A stretch of 64,000 bases of DNA from positions 3,558,919 through 3,622,918 of the forward strand of contig CACVBU010000050.1 in the NCBI GenBank assembly GCA_902728285.1, written 5' to 3'. The stretch is from Clytia hemisphaerica. Its lineage: Eukaryota > Cnidaria > Hydrozoa > Leptothecata > Clytiidae. Below the pieces are notes generated by a model. That model was not told the origin of the DNA, made no database searches, and saw nothing but the letters and a program-made list of their open reading frames with translations. The translations under genes and the position numbers were made by a program. Positions 61,329-64,000 of this stretch are shown here, one piece after another. Each line of letters begins with the position of its first letter. Position 1 is the first letter of the stretch.

Positions 61329-62320
61329 ATGGCGAAAACTAAAGAAATACCAAAAAAAATCGAAATTCAACAAAATAATGGATTCTGCACCCCTGACAAC
61401 TGCTTCATGAACGAGATTGTGAAGGACAATGATGTGCTACAATGTAGAAGATGCGAAAGGTTTGTCCATTATGCATGCACGGAGCTACCTGCCTATCAGA
61501 TACAGCTGTGTCTCCAATACAAAAGCCGGTGCTTCGAATGTGCCAAATGTGTTACAGTCACGCCAATTCTTCTGGAAAAGATCAAAACAAGTACAGAAAG
61601 AGTGCGTAAGGACAAGGCAACAAATACTGATAAGGTTAATAATGGAGAGCAACAAGGAGATAAATCTACAAACGCTCGATTGGACAGGCTGGAGAAGAAA
61701 ATCGAGAAACTTTTAGATAAGGAAGATGTCGCTAAAGATAAAAAAACAAAGGACATACGCAGAAACTACCAAAGAAGAACTGAAGAAGCAAGAGGTAACT
61801 ATGAAACAACAGACATATGCTAGCATTACAGAGTTAAAGAAACAAGAGGTAACGATCAAGAACTTCATCAAAGAAGAGAAAGAAGAAGTACGATGGCTGA
61901 ACCTGACAAAGTGCAATATCATTGTTCACAACATTGGTGAACTCAAACATGAAACCCTTGAAGAACAGCGAACAAGTGATAAAGATTACGTCGAAGAATT
62001 TGTGAGCAGCCAAATGGGACTAAAGGTAAACATCGTCAGCGCAGAAAGAATAGGAGCTCGAAAGAACGAGATGTTCAGGACGAAACGTTGGCGACCCTTA
62101 AAAGTTGTGTTAAGGAATGAAGGAGAGGAACGTCAGATTCTAGCATCAGTCCACAAGCTAAAGAAAATTGTAACTGATTTACGAGTAACCGATGATTTTT
62201 CTAAAAAAGAACGCGAAACCATCAAAGAATGGCATAGGAACGCAAAAGAGAAGACAAAGTTACAAAAGGATGGCAGTCAAATAAAGGTTAGAGGAAGTCC
62301 TCGGACTACAATCCGTGCCA
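61329..62320 (+). pseudogene. LINE ORF1-like protein with PHD-type finger and coiled coil (frame-shifted)
   Basis: From ATG 61329 (MAKTKEIPKK) a Cys/His pattern follows (FCTPDNC, VLQCRRCERFVHYACTELP, CFECAKC), the PHD-like finger seen in ORF1 of some CR1/L2-type LINEs. A coiled-coil segment follows (LDRLEKKIEKLLDKED). The frame is lost near 61740-61820. An overlapping frame (61726 onward) carries the next ORF1 part: NLTKCNIIVHNIGE, RWRPLKVVLRNEGE, VTDDFSKKERETIKEW and IKVRGSP. After about 62310 the similarity ends, and no reverse transcriptase follows. It is an inactive LINE fragment, not a host PHD gene. Confidence 0.75.
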
Positions 62321-63350
62321 TAATATATTTGCACTTTTGGCTAATTTACCATTTTTCAAAAATTGAAGTTCGAGCGAGAATGTCAATTTCAGGCCCTCAA
62401 CTTGATTTCATCGATTATTTCGATCTGGGAGGGATTTATTGGTTTCTAGGCTATATTTCAAGCCCTACTGGACCATTTTTAAACTTTTGGATCCCCAGAT
62501 CCTAAGGTCCTAAGTCTTAAGTCTAGCGTTAAAACTCAGAGTTAAAACTCTACCCTTCGAACCTACTTTAGAGCACTTACAAATCGATTGTGGTTTCAAA
62601 ACACCCCGGTGAATTTCCCTTTTGTGCCAAGTCTTTTGTCCCTGATTGTAGACTCTATTTCAAGAAGATCTGCTGTGACTTACGCGTTACTGAAAATGAA
62701 ATATTGTAAAGACGACTGATTTAGAGGCCAACTGTGCGCCTACAAAATGTTAAATAAATATGATTATTTCATAGAGGTCGATAGACCTGCGAAATATATT
62801 ACTATAAATAAATAATTAAAAAAAGGTCTATATACTTGATCAATTTCCATTTACACTTTATCAATATTATCTCCAAGTCCAGAAGAACAAGCATATAAAA
62901 TGCCTATCAAATCAAAAGATAGAAAACACTTAAGTTCGAGAAAACATTATTTTTGTGAATAATCAGATAATTAAGTTGTGAACTGTAATATATATACACT
63001 CCATCAAATTCCAGTAATTGTTGGTGGTTATTCTATATTCAAGTCCAAAATGAAAAAATATGTTTTCATACTACAAAATAAATAAATGAGGTCTATAGCA
63101 TGTAAAAAAATAACTCACAATTCAGGAAAAAACTTGAGCAAATAAGTTAAAATCTTCATACTTTAAAGAAAAGAACATCCTTATAATTTAACTCCAGTGT
63201 TGCATCTTCCTTAGTTATAAGTTTAAAAGCCATTTCAACAAGATGTAATGATTGTATAAATAAAAGCTGGCAAGAGATGAGAGATAAACACCGAACGAAC
63301 GAAAAGGACGAAAAAGACTTATTGCTTGAGCCGCCATCTTGAAAGGTGAA
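62321..63350. other. No gene recognised
   Basis: AT-rich DNA with one dispersed repeat copy (62833-62960). The protein frame from the LINE runs on to 62505 without family features. Confidence 0.35.
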
Positions 63351-63825
63351 AGCTTCTTCGTAAAGACGAAAGACATGTATCTATTTTTCGGATCCGGTAT
63401 GCGGGAATAGTGTCAGGACCTGCAGGCGACCTGGTAGGGTTGGGTTTGGGTGTGGTTACGTATCAGATTAGCTAGGAATTGGGTTATTATCAGTTAGGGT
63501 TAGGGTTGGAGCTCGAAAAAAGCACTCTTTTGTGATTTTCTCTTAATACAGTCTGGTCTGCAGTTTGTACAATATAAATAGCCATCAGAAACGCTATCTC
63601 GGCATGAATCCGTGGCGCAGTGGATAAGGCATTGGTTTTCAATACATCGGATCTTTGCATTTAGTGGGTTCGAATCCCACCGGTGACGATCTGTCGGTAA
63701 GTCATTCAGTAAGTTAGAAAACATAGTAAATAACTCACACAGAACCAGAAAGTCAGAAAAACTACGAACAAGAGACTGGAAAGTACGAAATAAGTCCAGA
63801 TCTGTCTTTCGTCTTTACGAAGAAG
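63351..63825. mobile_element. Inverted-repeat element containing a tRNA-like core
   Basis: AGCTTCTTCGTAAAGACGAA (63351) is mirrored by TTCGTCTTTACGAAGAAGC (63807-63825). Inside are short TTAGGG-type words (about 63496-63509) and the tRNA-like sequence at 63606. This could be a foldback carrier or a SINE between older repeats. Confidence 0.5.
63606..63687 (+). tRNA. tRNA-like sequence (degenerate tRNA or SINE head)
   Basis: It has an A-box-like D arm (TGGCGCAGTGGATAAGGC) and a perfect T arm (GTGGGTTCGAATCCCAC) with standard spacing to a 7-nt acceptor strand. The acceptor stem has about three mismatches, and the anticodon stem (around TTTTCAA) pairs poorly. The D-arm style resembles animal tRNA-Arg, while the loop would read TTC. 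Probably a tRNA-derived repeat and not a working tRNA. Confidence 0.45.
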
Positions 63826-64000
63826 CCACGACCATCTTGAAACACCACATTATGATCTGTAAAAACAACGCACGCTAAAAGTACGCAAAAAGTTAACCCG
63901 ATCGGAAGAAAGTTTAGAAATCAAAGTGATATTGGGAAATCGGAATAAAAAAACCAAACTCTTAAGTTGCGGCGGCGGCGGCTGGAAAAAAGGGATTTGA

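Larger units (their letters stand above)
60175..62960. repeat. Three dispersed direct copies of a ~120-bp repeat
   Basis: Copies lie at about 60175-60290, 60945-61095 and 62833-62960. They share TTCCATTTA, ATTATCTCCAAGTCCA, CACTTAAGTCTAGAAAA and TTTTTGTCAATAATTTGAT words in the same order and direction. A decayed fourth may be at 63000-63055. The LINE ORF1 sits between copies 2 and 3. Confidence 0.65.

Noticed and set aside
61329..61823. Host PHD-finger chromatin protein
   Set aside because: The following coiled coil and NLTKCNIIVHNIGE/RPLKV/IKVRGSP blocks are those of LINE ORF1, and the frame is broken.
63487..63510. Telomere-like TTAGGG words
   Set aside because: Only two or three units are present within a dispersed element. 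There is no telomeric array.

Overview
The window is nuclear DNA of an invertebrate animal. It is AT-rich, its genes are split by many GT-AG introns, and it is crowded with eukaryotic mobile elements: a BEL/Pao LTR retrotransposon, several CR1/L2-like LINE fragments, and a dozen or more short terminal-inverted-repeat elements. A fibrinogen-related lectin gene, a class A GPCR and a nucleoporin gene confirm an animal. The LINE types remind me of cnidarian genomes, but I cannot fix the phylum from sequence alone.

The backbone is one long minus-strand gene that no single reading frame reveals. Eighteen short exons between 58658 and 19970 join in frame, every one with GT/AG borders, into the C-terminal 419 residues of a Nup107-type nucleoporin. 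Its N-terminal half lies beyond the right edge. Its introns hold other genes: an intronless coiled-coil protein (24375-25358, +), three cysteine-rich secreted-protein genes (32.8-44.7 kb, +), a GPCR (about 47.0-48.5 kb, +), an intact fibrinogen-related gene (54700-55545, -) and a broken relative of it (52849-53818, -).

The most interesting system is a set of five small secreted-protein genes. Two of family A (14290-15408 and 18056-19217) lie tail-to-tail with the 3' end of Nup107. Three of family B (32862-33833, 38676-39683, 43652-44659) sit inside a 14-kb Nup107 intron. All five share the same three-exon plan: exon 1 is a signal peptide, exon 2 a very acidic spacer, exon 3 a very basic domain with ten cysteines. 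They share intron phases and an almost identical promoter block. Families A and B differ greatly in sequence, yet the spacing between cysteines 2 and 8 is identical. I recognise no named family. The design (acidic propiece plus cationic disulfide-rich domain) suggests secreted defence, venom, matrix or structural peptides, but function is unproven.

Layout: 0-4.6 kb, BEL/Pao element (-), cut by the left edge. 4.6-13.3 kb, repeat-rich, with a LINE tail and foldback elements. 13.3-20.8 kb, a tandem duplication carrying the two family-A genes, plus a broken copy of the Nup107 terminal exon. 20.9-32 kb, Nup107 exons and a coiled-coil gene. 32.3-45.8 kb, three duplicated family-B units separated by LINE and MITE insertions. 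46-51 kb, Nup107 exons, a GPCR and a TTAA-flanked element. 51.7-58.7 kb, MITEs, two fibrinogen-related loci and the most 5' visible Nup107 exon. 58.7-64 kb, dispersed repeats, a long palindrome, a LINE ORF1 with a PHD-like finger and a tRNA-like sequence. Duplicated units that lack given insertions act as internal empty sites, which fixes several mobile-element boundaries to within a base or two.
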